Origin: Xiamenia xianingshaonis
GTDB taxonomy: Bacteria; Actinomycetota; Coriobacteriia; Coriobacteriales; Eggerthellaceae
Assembly (NCBI RefSeq): GCF_017945865.1
Contig: NZ_CP072829.1
Span: 1,116,001 to 1,180,000, forward strand
DNA length: 64,000 nt
Direction of reading: 5' to 3'
Positions 50,997-60,319 of the stretch are shown here, piece by piece; position 1 is the first letter of the stretch; each line of letters starts with the position of its first letter. Under the pieces are notes generated by a model. That model saw only the letters and a program-made list of their open reading frames with translations. It did not search any database and was not told the origin of the DNA. The translations under genes and the position numbers were made by a program.

Positions 50997-53759
50997 ATGA
51001 AGCAAACGTTTGACGTGACCGGCATGTCGTGCGCGGCATGCTCGGCCCGGGTCGAAAAGGCCGCAAGCGCCGTCGACGGCGTGGAGTCGGTGGCCGTGAA
51101 CCTGCTGAAGAACTCGATGGACGTCACGATGGCCGACGAGGACGCCGACTTCGTCATCGGCGACGTCGTGGAGGCCGTCACGAAAGCCGGCTACGGCGCA
51201 ACCCCCCGACCTGCGAAAACAGGCAGTGCGAAGACGTCTGGCGCCGCATCGGCCGCCGCGCAGGCAGCTCCCGTCGCCGCCGCCGAAGCCGAGCGCCGCA
51301 CCGTCCGCACCCGCCTGATCGTCTCCATCGCCTTCACCGTGCCGCTGTTCTACCTATCGATGGGGCACATGTTCGGCTGGCCGCTGCCAGAGGCCTTCCT
51401 CGGCGACCAGAACGCCCTCACGTTCGCATTCACCCAGTTTCTGCTGCTGCTGCCCGTCATCTTCGTCGACTTCAAGTTCTTCAACAACGGCTTTCGCTCG
51501 CTTGCGCACGGCGCCCCCAACATGGACTCGCTCATCGCGCTCGGCTCGGCGGCGTCGACGGCCTACGGCATCTACGCCATCTACCAGATCGGCATCGGCT
51601 TGGGCGCGGGCGACATGCACGCCGTCCACATGGCGTCGATGGACCTGTACTTCGAGTCGGCGGCCATGATCCTCACGCTCATCACGCTCGGCAAATACTT
51701 CGAGGCCCGAGCAAAGGGCCGCACCACCGATGCGCTTGCAAAGCTCATGGACCTCGCGCCGAAACAGGCGCTGCGCCGCTTGCCTGACGGCACCGAAGAG
51801 CTGGTAGACGTCGATGCCGTGCGCGAAGGCGACGTGCTCGTCGTGAAGGCGGGCGACGGCGTGCCGGTCGACGGCGTGGTCATCGAAGGCACGGGCGTCG
51901 TGGACGAATCGCTGCTCACCGGCGAGTCCATTCCGGTTGAAAAAGAAGCGGGGTCGCAGGTCACGGGCGCCACCATCAACACGTCGGGCTGGTTTGCCAT
52001 GCGGGCCGAGCGCGTCGGCGACGACACGACGCTGGCGGGCATCATGAGGCTGGTGGACGAGGCGACCTCCACCAAGGCGCCCATCGAAAAGATCGCCGAC
52101 AAAATATCCGGCGTGTTCGTGCCGGCCGTCATCGTCATCGCGATCGCAACGTTTTGCATCTGGCTGGCGCTGGGCGCTCCGTTCTCCACCGCGATGTCTT
52201 TCGGCATTTCGGTGCTCGTCATCTCGTGCCCGTGCGCGCTCGGCTTGGCCACGCCGACGGCCATCATGGTCGGCACGGGGCGGGGCGCCACGCAGGGCAT
52301 CCTCATCAAGTCTGCCGAAACGCTTGAGCGGGCGCATGACGTGCAGACGGTCGTCTTCGACAAGACCGGCACGCTGACCGAAGGAAAACCCGAGGTCACC
52401 GACGTGTTCACGACCGACATCGCCGACACGGAAGGCCTGGCGTCGCTCGCGCTGTCCTTGGAGGAAAAGTCCGAACACCCCCTGGCCGCCGCCATCGTCG
52501 CCTGGGCGCGGGAAAACGGGGCGCAGGCGCAAAACGTCGAGGACTTCGAAGCGGTGCCGGGAGGCGGGCTTGTGGCGACCGTCGACGGTGCGGTCGCTTA
52601 CGCCGGCAACCCGCGTCTGATGGGAATCGGCAACGTCAACGTCGACGCGCTGTCGACGCAGGCCGAATCGCTTGCCTCGGACGGGAAGACGCCGCTGTAC
52701 TTTGCCATCGGCGGCAAGCTGGCCGGCATGATCGCCGTGGCCGACGTCGTGAAGCCCACGAGCGCCGCCGCCGTCGCCGAGCTGCGCGCCATGGGGTTGC
52801 GCACCGTCATGCTGACCGGCGACAACATTCGCACCGCCAAGGCCATCCAGCGTCAGACCGGCGTCGACGCCGTCATCGCCGGCGTGCTGCCCGACGGCAA
52901 GGAGCGCGAGATCCGCACTTTGCAGGAGTCCGGCAAGGTGGCCATGGTCGGCGACGGCGTGAACGACGCGCCCGCCCTTGCCCGCGCCGACATCGGCATC
53001 GCCATCGGCGCCGGGTCGGACATCGCCATCGAAAGCGCCGACATCGTGCTCATGCGGCCTGCGGTCACCGACGTTCCCGCCGCGATGCAGCTTTCCCGCG
53101 CCACGCTGCGCAACATCAAGCAGAACCTTTTTTGGGCGCTCATCTACAACGCCGTATGCATTCCCGTGGCAGCCGGCGCGTTCGCGTTCGCAGGCGTCGC
53201 ACTCAACCCGATGATCGCCGCAGCCGCCATGTCGCTCAGCTCGGTGTGCGTCGTCAGCAATGCCCTGCGCCTGCGCAGTTGGAAGCCGAAGTTCGCCTCG
53301 TCTGCAGACGCCGCAACGACGCCTGCGGCCGCATCGGGCAGACCGGCGGACAGCGAAGCGCCCCAGACCGGCGCCGCGAGCGGACCGTCGACGCCCAACG
53401 CCAAGGTGCCGGCGCATCCCGGCCCGACGCCCGCTTCCGATTCGGCAACCGAAGCCGCAGCCGAAGACGAAGCGGCCCCTGAACGCGAACAAGCGGCGCA
53501 TGTCGACGCGCCGCTTCAGAAAGAAGCTTCCGAGAGAAAGGAACCCGCCATGGAAAAGACCCTGATCGTCGAAGGAATGATGTGCCCCAAGTGCGTCGCG
53601 CACGTGAAAGAGGCGCTCGAGGGCGTAAGCGGCGTGGAAGCGGCCGCCGTTGACCTGGAGGCAAAGACCGCCGTCGTCACGCTCGCCGCCGACCTGTCCG
53701 ACGACGTGCTGCGAAACGCCGTAACGGAAGCCGGCTATGAAGTGGTCGAGGTGCGCTAG
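50997..53759 (+). CDS. copA: Cu(I)-exporting P1B-type ATPase with C-terminal CopZ-like domain
   Basis: 920 residues. It pumps Cu(I) out of the cytoplasm. An N-terminal metal-binding domain has MSCAACS (Cys12, Cys15); eight membrane helices follow. The transport site is Cys411-Pro-Cys413, the phosphorylated Asp455 is in DKTGTLTEG, and GDGVNDAPALARAD is the hinge. After a low-complexity Ala/Pro/Glu linker (about 765-851) comes a second heavy-metal domain (852-920) with MMCPKC, equal to a complete CopZ chaperone. P1B ATPases normally have these domains only at the N terminus, so the C-terminal fusion is unusual. ATG follows AGGAGG. Confidence 0.93.
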   Translation: MKQTFDVTGMSCAACSARVEKAASAVDGVESVAVNLLKNSMDVTMADEDADFVIGDVVEAVTKAGYGATPRPAKTGSAKTSGAASAAAQAAPVAAAEAERRTVRTRLIVSIAFTVPLFYLSMGHMFGWPLPEAFLGDQNALTFAFTQFLLLLPVIFVDFKFFNNGFRSLAHGAPNMDSLIALGSAASTAYGIYAIYQIGIGLGAGDMHAVHMASMDLYFESAAMILTLITLGKYFEARAKGRTTDALAKLMDLAPKQALRRLPDGTEELVDVDAVREGDVLVVKAGDGVPVDGVVIEGTGVVDESLLTGESIPVEKEAGSQVTGATINTSGWFAMRAERVGDDTTLAGIMRLVDEATSTKAPIEKIADKISGVFVPAVIVIAIATFCIWLALGAPFSTAMSFGISVLVISCPCALGLATPTAIMVGTGRGATQGILIKSAETLERAHDVQTVVFDKTGTLTEGKPEVTDVFTTDIADTEGLASLALSLEEKSEHPLAAAIVAWARENGAQAQNVEDFEAVPGGGLVATVDGAVAYAGNPRLMGIGNVNVDALSTQAESLASDGKTPLYFAIGGKLAGMIAVADVVKPTSAAAVAELRAMGLRTVMLTGDNIRTAKAIQRQTGVDAVIAGVLPDGKEREIRTLQESGKVAMVGDGVNDAPALARADIGIAIGAGSDIAIESADIVLMRPAVTDVPAAMQLSRATLRNIKQNLFWALIYNAVCIPVAAGAFAFAGVALNPMIAAAAMSLSSVCVVSNALRLRSWKPKFASSADAATTPAAASGRPADSEAPQTGAASGPSTPNAKVPAHPGPTPASDSATEAAAEDEAAPEREQAAHVDAPLQKEASERKEPAMEKTLIVEGMMCPKCVAHVKEALEGVSGVEAAAVDLEAKTAVVTLAADLSDDVLRNAVTEAGYEVVEVR
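53550..53759 (+). CDS. copZ: possible internally initiated CopZ-like copper chaperone
   Basis: 69 residues, in the copA frame. The ATG has GAGAAAGGA with 10-base spacing, as good as most starts in this window, and the product is a full heavy-metal domain (MEKTLIVEGMMCPKC). It would supply Cu(I) to CopA. Whether it is made separately or only as part of CopA is not known from sequence; the retained ribosome site suggests both. Confidence 0.45.
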   Translation: MEKTLIVEGMMCPKCVAHVKEALEGVSGVEAAAVDLEAKTAVVTLAADLSDDVLRNAVTEAGYEVVEVR

Positions 53760-53788
53760 CCCATCTCGTAACAAAGCGGATCTGCGCC

Positions 53789-53821
53789 AAGGCTCGGGAA
53801 TCGCCCCGGGCCTTGTTTTTT
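53789..53821 (+). terminator. copA terminator
   Basis: AAGGCTCGGG pairs with CCCGGGCCTT (one bulge) around AATCG, followed by GTTTTTTG. Confidence 0.85.
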
Positions 53822-54006
53822 GCTACGACCCCGACGCTTCCCGCATGCGTGCATCGGCGCCCGCCTACACCAGCAGGCGTACAATTTCGTTCTTTCTTCA
53901 CAGGTGGGACGGTTTTGCTGCGAACGGGCTCGATTCGGCGTCCGACGTGATACGATGCCCGAAAAACACCCAGCCGACCTGTCCCGCGACAAGACAAGGA
54001 GTCCCC

Positions 54007-55491
54007 ATGAACGAAGAAACCAGCCCGTCCGGCAATACGTCTCCTGAAGCCTTCCCGCAAACGCCGGCGGAAGCGCCCGCGAGCAGCGACGGCCAGAACT
54101 TGACCCTGTCGGCAAGCCCCGTCGAGGACGCGGCACCGGCGGCGAGCGTTCCCGTGCAGCCGGCACAGGCCGCTGGCCCCGCCGCAGCAGCCGCCCAGCC
54201 TTCGCCGACGTTCCAGCAGACGCAGCAGACGCCCCGGTTCGCCGAGCCGCAGCCGGCTTCGGCGTCGCAGGCCGACCCTGCCGCTGCCTCTTCGCAGCCG
54301 GCACAGGCCGCGCCGGCTCAGGCGACCTTCAACTTCTCCGCCGCTTCCCAAACGCCGCCGCAGCAAGCCTATGCGACGCCGCACGTCTACGCGCCGACAA
54401 CGCCGACGCAGCCGTCGTCGCACTTCACGCCCCCGGCGCAGCTGCAGCCGCAACCACAGTCCAGCGCCGCAACGCCGACATCCGGCGACGCGAAGAAGCG
54501 GCCGTGGCTGTATGCGCTCGTCGGCGGCGCGGCCGGCCTGCTCATCGGCGCCGTCTGCGCCTCGGGCTGCACCATGCTCGCCCTGCAGGCCGGCTACGGT
54601 CCGCAGCAAGGTGCCATGGGACCCGGGTATTACGACCAAAACGGCCGCGCCCCTTACGGCAACGAGCGCGGCTATGACTACGACGATCGCTATGACTACG
54701 ACGACCGGTACGGCGACGACTGGTTCTACGACGACGATTACTACGGCCACGACTATGGCTACGACTACGGCGACCGCTCGTACAACCACGACGGCTACGG
54801 CTATGGCTACAACGGCAGCGGCAACAGCGGCAACGGGTCGGGAGGTAATTCTGACCGTGACGGTCAGAATTCCGGCGGGTCCAGCACGGGCGCGTCGCAA
54901 AACGCCCTCACCTTCGACGAGATAGAAGACATGCTCGGCATAACGCCCGGCCCGGCCCAGAACGGCAAGTACGAGCCGGGAGCCTACGTCGTCGGTGCGA
55001 ACGAGGCGCTGAAGCCCGGCCTGTACTTCTTGGAAGGCACTCAGGGCAAGGAAAGCAAGTTCATCGTCTTCGACCAGACAGGGCAGAGGGGCGGCATGCC
55101 GCTTTACGAGGCAGAAACGTCGTGCGTCTACGTCGGCAGCTATTTCGTCAACCTTGAAGAGGGGGACGTGTTCGCGTACATGCCCGTCGACCGGGAAAGC
55201 CGCTTCTTCGACGCGTCTCAAGCCGTGCTGGACAAAGACGCTCCGTATGAAAGCGGGCTCTATCGCGTCGGCACCGACATTCCGGCCGGCACCTACACCA
55301 TCACCGTGGCGCCCGGCACCGTCGAAGGCGCCACGCAAGAAAACGCCGCCTACGTCATGAAGGACCTCGAATTCGACGACGACTCCATCGTCGACACGAA
55401 ATACGTCATCGCCGGCAGCAGCCAAACGGTCGAGCTTACAGACGGCCAGTGGCTCGAGCTCTACGGAGCCATCGCCACCCCGGCGAAATAA
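54007..55491 (+). CDS. Tyr/Asp-rich surface-exposed membrane protein, unknown
   Basis: 494 residues. The N-terminal 155 residues are Ala/Gln/Pro/Ser-rich and likely disordered. One membrane helix (about 162-190) follows, then a Tyr/Asp/Gly segment (about 195-275) dominated by YDYDD- and YGYDYGD-type repeats and a Gly/Ser linker. The last 200 residues form a globular part with two related units, each with a GxYxVG(A/T) core (GAYVVGANEALKPGLYF and GLYRVGTDIPAGTYTI). ATG follows AAGGAG. It is flanked by terminators and single. The outward part may bind ligand or wall; this is inferred. Confidence 0.7.
   Translation: MNEETSPSGNTSPEAFPQTPAEAPASSDGQNLTLSASPVEDAAPAASVPVQPAQAAGPAAAAAQPSPTFQQTQQTPRFAEPQPASASQADPAAASSQPAQAAPAQATFNFSAASQTPPQQAYATPHVYAPTTPTQPSSHFTPPAQLQPQPQSSAATPTSGDAKKRPWLYALVGGAAGLLIGAVCASGCTMLALQAGYGPQQGAMGPGYYDQNGRAPYGNERGYDYDDRYDYDDRYGDDWFYDDDYYGHDYGYDYGDRSYNHDGYGYGYNGSGNSGNGSGGNSDRDGQNSGGSSTGASQNALTFDEIEDMLGITPGPAQNGKYEPGAYVVGANEALKPGLYFLEGTQGKESKFIVFDQTGQRGGMPLYEAETSCVYVGSYFVNLEEGDVFAYMPVDRESRFFDASQAVLDKDAPYESGLYRVGTDIPAGTYTITVAPGTVEGATQENAAYVMKDLEFDDDSIVDTKYVIAGSSQTVELTDGQWLELYGAIATPAK
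54847..54871. repeat. perfect palindrome inside the coding region
   Basis: AATTCTGACCG-TGA-CGGTCAGAATT: an 11+11 inverted repeat with a 3-base centre within the Gly/Ser linker of the 494-residue protein. The encoded residues are SDRDGQN flanked by Gly/Asn. Such a stem could pause polymerase or be a binding site. Confidence 0.7.
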
Positions 55492-55517
55492 GCAAAAGCG
55501 CAACAAGCCAGAAAGGA

Positions 55518-55545
55518 AAGCCCCGGCCGTCGTCGGGGCTTTTTC
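55518..55545 (+). terminator. terminator after the Tyr/Asp-rich gene
   Basis: AAGCCCCG with CGGGGCTT around an 8-base loop, followed by TTTTT. The opposite strand has CTTTCCTTTC, so it may act both ways. Confidence 0.85.
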
Positions 55546-55553
55546 GGTCATGG

Positions 55554-55599
55554 GCAGAACCCGGCTCGCGTGGAAGCTTCGCCGGGTTCTGCTTTTTTT
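55554..55599 (+). terminator. second, stronger terminator in tandem
   Basis: GCAGAACCCGGC and GCCGGGTTCTGC form a perfect 12-bp stem with a 15-base loop, followed by seven Ts. It lies between convergent genes. Confidence 0.88.
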
Positions 55600-55612
55600 G
55601 CAGCAACTTCGT

Positions 55613-58486
55613 CTAGTCCACTGCCAGGGCTTCGACGATGGAATCGGCCCGACAGCGGCGCATGCCGTAGGCGGCCGACGCCGCCATGATGAGCGCCACG
55701 AGCGCAACCGACAGCACCAGATAGTCCCACGGCAGCGTAAACGCAAGGCCGACGACCGACTTCGACAAGGACAGGTACAGCAGAAACGACACCGCCACAG
55801 AAGCCGCCACGCCCGGCACCAGGCCGCGCAGCCCGTAGCCCACGCACTCCGCCACGATCATCGTGCGGAAGCCCTTCGGTCCCAGCCCCGCCGACCGCAT
55901 GACCGCGAACTCGCGTCGACGCAGGATGAGGCCGTTCGTGACGGTGTTGAACACGCTCGCCAGCGCGATGAGCAGCAGGATGCCGGCGAACAGCAGGCAG
56001 AACACGTTGACGACGGTCGCGAGCATGCGCTCGTCCTCTTCGACGGCGGCGTTGTCGGACGCGTAGAGCATCTCGGCGGCTTCGGGTCCTGAGACCGCCT
56101 CGAGCGCACTTCTTCCCTTCTGCGCAAGCGCCTCGCACGCCGTCTCGTGGTCTTCGGCGTCGAACCCGGCGCTGAACGTGGCGACGGTCGCCATCGCGCC
56201 GGCCGGCAGGGCGTCCATCGCCGAGGCGGGCGCCACCAGCACGACGTCGGCGGGGGCGTAAGCGTTGCTGAGGCAGGCTGGCTCTTCGTCGGCCAGCCCC
56301 ACGACATCGACCGTCGCGGTGTTCGGTGCGAACCCGTTGATCGAAAAATCCTCGTCAGAGCCGTTTTGACAGGAAAAGCCGCGAAAACCGTCCGTCACGC
56401 CGGAGAAGCCGTCGACGCGGCCCTGGGGGTAGTCTCCCGCCACAAGCGCGTCTATCGCGCCGGCATGCGAGAAGTACTCGACCACGTTATAGCTTTGGCC
56501 GTCGTTGAAGTACCCGCTTCGCAGCGCCGCGCACGCGAAGCGGCCGTCGTCAGCGGCTTCCAAGCACGCTTCGCCGTCGATGCCTTGCGTCGCAGCCCAT
56601 TCCAAAAACGCCTCGTCAGGGATGAGCAGCACCGTTCCAGACGCCGAGACGTCGCCCGGGCCGGCGAACGGGACGGCATGCGACCCGCCCGTCGCCGCGC
56701 GGTCGACAAGCCCGCTTCCCGCCATGTCGCCCGGCACGGCCAGCACGCATGCGGCGCCCGCGCCCCAGCCGACGCCGGCAACGCCCTCGACGTCGGCCAT
56801 CTGCCGATAGGCGTCGTCCAGGCCGTCCCAGTTCGTCCGCGCATCCTCCACGGTGCTTCTGATCGAAATGTCCTGCGCGGACGTCGCGACCATCAAACCG
56901 GTCATGAGGCGCAGATAGGCCCCGATCGACCCTGCGGTCATCAGCAACACGACGGCCATGGCCAGCGACACCGACGCGGCTGCGCCCTTGCCTCGGCCGC
57001 GCTTGGCGTTTATGGCCGCCAGCTTGCCGGGCATGCCGAACACGCGCCGGGCCAGACCGCCCTTCCACAGGCGCTTCGCCGTCGCAGGGCCGGCGTCCTT
57101 TCGCCTGGTCGAACGCACGTCGCGAGCGCCGCGCACCGCCTCGACGGGGTTGACCGCACAGGCCCGCCTTGAAGGAACCCATGCGCTCGCCAGCACGGCA
57201 AGCGCGGTCAGCGCTCCGGCGACCAGCAGGTCTTGCCCGTTTACGACCAGACGAAACGCTACCGGCACCCCGGCTGTGGAGCTCGGCGCGCCGCCGATGA
57301 TCTCGCCGAGGGCCGGCCCCAAGGCCGCAAGCACGACCGCCGTGCCAGCAAGCCCCACGGCCGCTCCTATCGGCACGCCGGCAAGCGTGATGATGCCGGC
57401 CTCTTGCAGCACAGCCCGGCGCAGCTGCCGCTTCGACGCTCCCACCGAAGCCAGCAGCCCGAACTGGCGCGTGCGCTCGGCCACCGAAATGGCGAAGGCG
57501 TTGGAGATGAGCGACACGCAGGCGATGACGATGACGGCAGCCAGCACGGCGGCGAACCCGCGAACGGTGTCCCACACGGCACGGTCCGACGTGATGCCGG
57601 TATAGCGCAGGTAGGCGTCGTGCAGCGACACGTCGGTCGTGCCGAAGGCGTCTTGCACGTTGCGGCGGATGTCTTCGGCGGTTGAGAGGCCTTCGGTTTC
57701 CACGAACGTGCACGTGAGGCCTTGCGCCGCGCCGTCGACGGTGAGCGCGCTGCTCGCGCCTCCAACGCCGTTGGTCACAGAGCCCGCATTGAAGAAGCCG
57801 ACGACCGTATAGGTGTGCGGCGGCGCCACGTCCACAAGCCGCTCGGCAAGCCCGCCGTCGTCCGTTTCGTCGTTGTGCCAGGGCATGTTCGATCCCAGGA
57901 GATCTCCCACGGCCGTTTCGCGAACCACCGTCGCAGCGCCCTCGCCGACGACGAACTGGGTGCTCTCAGCGTCGCCGTCGACCGCCACGAGCTCGCGCGA
58001 CCCAAGCGCCAGGGAAAGCTCGCTGCCGACCTGCACGTTGCTCGATCCGAACAGGTCTTCTCCTTGGAGACGCGTCGGCAGCATGACTTCATCGGCGGAT
58101 TCGGGACGCCGCCCCGACACGGCCCCTATCGAGCAAAGCGACCAGTCGCCGTCGACCGACTTCACGGTCATATACGGTCCGAGCCACCTTGCCTTGTCGG
58201 GCGGCAGCTCTGCAAACCCCACGTCGGTCATGCGCAGGCAATCCACAACGGCATCGTCGTTCTCTGTCGCCTCGACCGACTTTTCTAGCGTGTCGGTCCA
58301 GGCATACGCCGTCCAGCTGCCGACGTCGGCGACCTCGCTTTCAAGCAGGAACGCCTGCAGGCTCGACACGCACGCGAGCACGGCAGTGAACAGCGCCGTT
58401 GCCAGCGCCACGCCAGCGACGGTCACCAGCGTTCGAGCCCGGTTGTGCGCAAGCGAGCGCACGGTGAAGCGAGTGGTGGCGTTCAT
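55613..58486 (-). CDS. FtsX-type ABC transporter permease (MacB-like)
   Basis: 957 residues with ten hydrophobic helices arranged as two FtsX halves: helix 1 near 17-40, a large outer domain, three helices (about 310-430), then helix near 505-530, a second outer domain and three helices near 830-950. Short signature strings are SVAERTRQFGLLASVGASKRQLRRAV and RRREFAVMRSAGLGPKGFRTM. Such proteins transmit force rather than carry lipids, acting in peptide export, resistance or lipoprotein traffic. Start overlaps the ATPase stop (ATGA). Role in the set: target or sensor partner of the adjacent two-component system. Confidence 0.9.
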   Translation of the reverse strand: MNATTRFTVRSLAHNRARTLVTVAGVALATALFTAVLACVSSLQAFLLESEVADVGSWTAYAWTDTLEKSVEATENDDAVVDCLRMTDVGFAELPPDKARWLGPYMTVKSVDGDWSLCSIGAVSGRRPESADEVMLPTRLQGEDLFGSSNVQVGSELSLALGSRELVAVDGDAESTQFVVGEGAATVVRETAVGDLLGSNMPWHNDETDDGGLAERLVDVAPPHTYTVVGFFNAGSVTNGVGGASSALTVDGAAQGLTCTFVETEGLSTAEDIRRNVQDAFGTTDVSLHDAYLRYTGITSDRAVWDTVRGFAAVLAAVIVIACVSLISNAFAISVAERTRQFGLLASVGASKRQLRRAVLQEAGIITLAGVPIGAAVGLAGTAVVLAALGPALGEIIGGAPSSTAGVPVAFRLVVNGQDLLVAGALTALAVLASAWVPSRRACAVNPVEAVRGARDVRSTRRKDAGPATAKRLWKGGLARRVFGMPGKLAAINAKRGRGKGAAASVSLAMAVVLLMTAGSIGAYLRLMTGLMVATSAQDISIRSTVEDARTNWDGLDDAYRQMADVEGVAGVGWGAGAACVLAVPGDMAGSGLVDRAATGGSHAVPFAGPGDVSASGTVLLIPDEAFLEWAATQGIDGEACLEAADDGRFACAALRSGYFNDGQSYNVVEYFSHAGAIDALVAGDYPQGRVDGFSGVTDGFRGFSCQNGSDEDFSINGFAPNTATVDVVGLADEEPACLSNAYAPADVVLVAPASAMDALPAGAMATVATFSAGFDAEDHETACEALAQKGRSALEAVSGPEAAEMLYASDNAAVEEDERMLATVVNVFCLLFAGILLLIALASVFNTVTNGLILRRREFAVMRSAGLGPKGFRTMIVAECVGYGLRGLVPGVAASVAVSFLLYLSLSKSVVGLAFTLPWDYLVLSVALVALIMAASAAYGMRRCRADSIVEALAVD

Positions 58487-59166
58487 GACCTCACCTGCTC
58501 GTCGCGCACGATGCGCCCGTCCTCGATGGCGATGATGCGATTGGCGGCAAGCGCGATGTCCTCGTCGTGGGTGATGACCACGAGCGTCTGCCCGAAATCG
58601 CGGTTCGACTCGCGCAGCAGGCCCATGATCTCAAGCGAGTTCTTCGTGTCCAGATTGCCGGTCGGCTCGTCGGCGAGCACCACTGCCGGCGCGTTCATGA
58701 GCGCCCGGCCGATGGCCACGCGCTGCTGCTGGCCGCCGGACAGCTGGCTGGGCAGATGCGTCTCACGGCCCGTCAGCCCCAATCGAGCAAGCAGGTCGGC
58801 CAGGCGCTCCTCGTTCACGGCCCGCCCGTCAAGCGCCACCGGCAGCGTCATGTTCTCCACCACGTTGAGCACCGGCACCAGGTTGTAGAACTGGTACACC
58901 AGCCCCACTTCGCGCCGGCGCAGCACGGCCAGCTCTTCTTCGGTGCGTCCGTACACGTCCTGGCCGTTGAGCAGCACGTGGCCCGAGGTGGGACGGTCCA
59001 CACCGCCCATCAGGTGCAACAGCGTCGACTTGCCCGACCCCGACGACCCCACGATGGCGACGAACTCGCCTTGTTCGATCGTCAGCGACACGTCGTCGAG
59101 CGCGACGGTCTGCGCGGCTCCCTTTCCATACACTTTCGTCAGGTGGCTCACGGTCAACACGTCCAT
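58483..59166 (-). CDS. ABC transporter ATP-binding protein (MacB/LolD type)
   Basis: 227 residues. Walker A is GSSGSGKST (about 38-46), Q-loop VYQFYNLVPVL, signature LSGGQQQRVAIGRAL, Walker B VVLADEPTGNLD and the switch His ITHDEDIA. The closest type is the MacB/LolD/BceA ATPase that pairs with FtsX permeases. The ATG follows GGGGGAG; a 15-codon longer frame is unlikely. Coupled to the permease. Confidence 0.94.
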   Translation of the reverse strand: MDVLTVSHLTKVYGKGAAQTVALDDVSLTIEQGEFVAIVGSSGSGKSTLLHLMGGVDRPTSGHVLLNGQDVYGRTEEELAVLRRREVGLVYQFYNLVPVLNVVENMTLPVALDGRAVNEERLADLLARLGLTGRETHLPSQLSGGQQQRVAIGRALMNAPAVVLADEPTGNLDTKNSLEIMGLLRESNRDFGQTLVVITHDEDIALAANRIIAIEDGRIVRDEQVRS

Positions 59167-59238
59167 GGCTCCCCCTTTCTTTTCGATGACGCCTCCAGTA
59201 TGGAAGGGCAAGATTGCGCGTGCCTTGGCCGCAGATTA

Positions 59239-59262
59239 CAAAACCGAAAGGCGGAAGCCGCC
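59239..59262 (-). terminator. weak terminator-like hairpin between kinase and transporter genes
   Basis: On the minus strand GGCGG-CTT-CCGCC followed by TTTCGGTTTT in the 124-base gap. It could reduce read-through into the ABC genes. Confidence 0.4.
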
Positions 59263-59290
59263 GAGGAGGCGCAAACGCGCTCGGCGCACG

Positions 59291-60319
59291 TCACACGACG
59301 AATTTCGGGAACGCGAACGTGAAGCGGGCGCCGCCGGCCTCCCCGTTGGCCGCGACGAGCGTGCCGCCCTGGGCTTCGGCCAACGCCCGCGCGAGCGCAA
59401 GCCCGATGCCGAAGCCCTCGCCCGCAAGCCCGCCGCCAGCCCCCTCGCCGACGTCGGCCGCGCCGCCGCGATAGAAGCGGTCGAAGACGCGGGGAAGGTC
59501 GTCCGGAGCGAAGCCGGGGCCGGTGTCTTCGACGACAATGCGCGTCGACAGGGCGTCTTCGCGGGCGGAAAGCGTCACCGCGCCTTTGGCGGGCGTGTGT
59601 TCCAGGCAGTTCTTCAGCACGTTGCCGAGCGCCTCGGCGATCCAGCGCGCGTCCCCGCGAAGCGACGCGCCCGGCGCGCAATCGATATGCAGCGCGACGT
59701 CTTTCAGGTCGAACGCCACCAGCAGCGGCTCTGCCGCGCGCTCGGCCGCAGCGCCCACGTCGACCGGCCCGTCCGCCAGGTCGAGCGCGCCCGCGTCGGC
59801 CTTCGCCAGCTTCAGCAGCGACGTGACGAGCCACGACGTGCGGTCGACCTGCGCCTCGAGGTTTCGAAGCGCCCGCTTTCGCTCAAGCGCGTCGTCTGCC
59901 TGCTCGATGGCCGGCACCATGAGCGCTATGGCGGTCATCGGCGTGCGGATCTGGTGCGATATGTCTTCCATCGACGTGGCGAGCGCGCGTTTCTCCTGTT
60001 CAAGCGCGTCTGCGGTGCGCACGAGACGTGCAACCATCTTTTGCATCTCGTTGGAAAGGATCGCCACGTCGCCTTCGCGGCACTGGGAAAACGACACGGA
60101 CCGCCCTTCGTGCAGCACGCGGTCGATCGCATCGGCCAAATGCGCGATCTCCCGGTAGCGGGCAAACCCGAACGCTGCCGCCGCCGCAAGCGCGAACGAC
60201 CCGCAGCCTGCCACGAGAAGCGCTGCAAGCGGCCCCGCCGCCGTCCAGGCCGCAGCCGAAAACGCCGCCGTCGCTGCGGCGACCAGGACGAGCTGGCAAA
60301 GAAGCGAGCGGTTCCTCAT
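59291..60319 (-). CDS. sensor histidine kinase
   Basis: 342 residues. Two N-terminal helices (about 7-28 and 29-52) with almost no outer loop, suggesting intramembrane sensing. A short HAMP-like stretch follows. The phosphorylated His is in MEDISHQIRTPMTAI, the N-box is NVLKNCLEHTP, G1 is VEDTGPGF, F-box FDRFYRG, G2 GEGFGIGLALARA. Small kinases of this type usually take their signal from an FtsX-type transporter, which is encoded next door. It overlaps the regulator stop by four bases. Confidence 0.93.
   Translation of the reverse strand: MRNRSLLCQLVLVAAATAAFSAAAWTAAGPLAALLVAGCGSFALAAAAAFGFARYREIAHLADAIDRVLHEGRSVSFSQCREGDVAILSNEMQKMVARLVRTADALEQEKRALATSMEDISHQIRTPMTAIALMVPAIEQADDALERKRALRNLEAQVDRTSWLVTSLLKLAKADAGALDLADGPVDVGAAAERAAEPLLVAFDLKDVALHIDCAPGASLRGDARWIAEALGNVLKNCLEHTPAKGAVTLSAREDALSTRIVVEDTGPGFAPDDLPRVFDRFYRGGAADVGEGAGGGLAGEGFGIGLALARALAEAQGGTLVAANGEAGGARFTFAFPKFVV

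Noticed and set aside
53476-53549. Sequencing frameshift joining separate copA and copZ
   Set aside because: The frame is continuous and the linker is coding-like (Ala/Pro/Glu-rich) with no stop; a real fusion is simpler, though a read check would settle it.
51354-53774. 806-codon minus-strand frame
   Set aside because: Antisense to copA; composition is that of a shadow.
54700-54830. Satellite-like repetitive DNA
   Set aside because: It is a coding Tyr/Asp/Gly segment in an intact frame, not a non-coding repeat.
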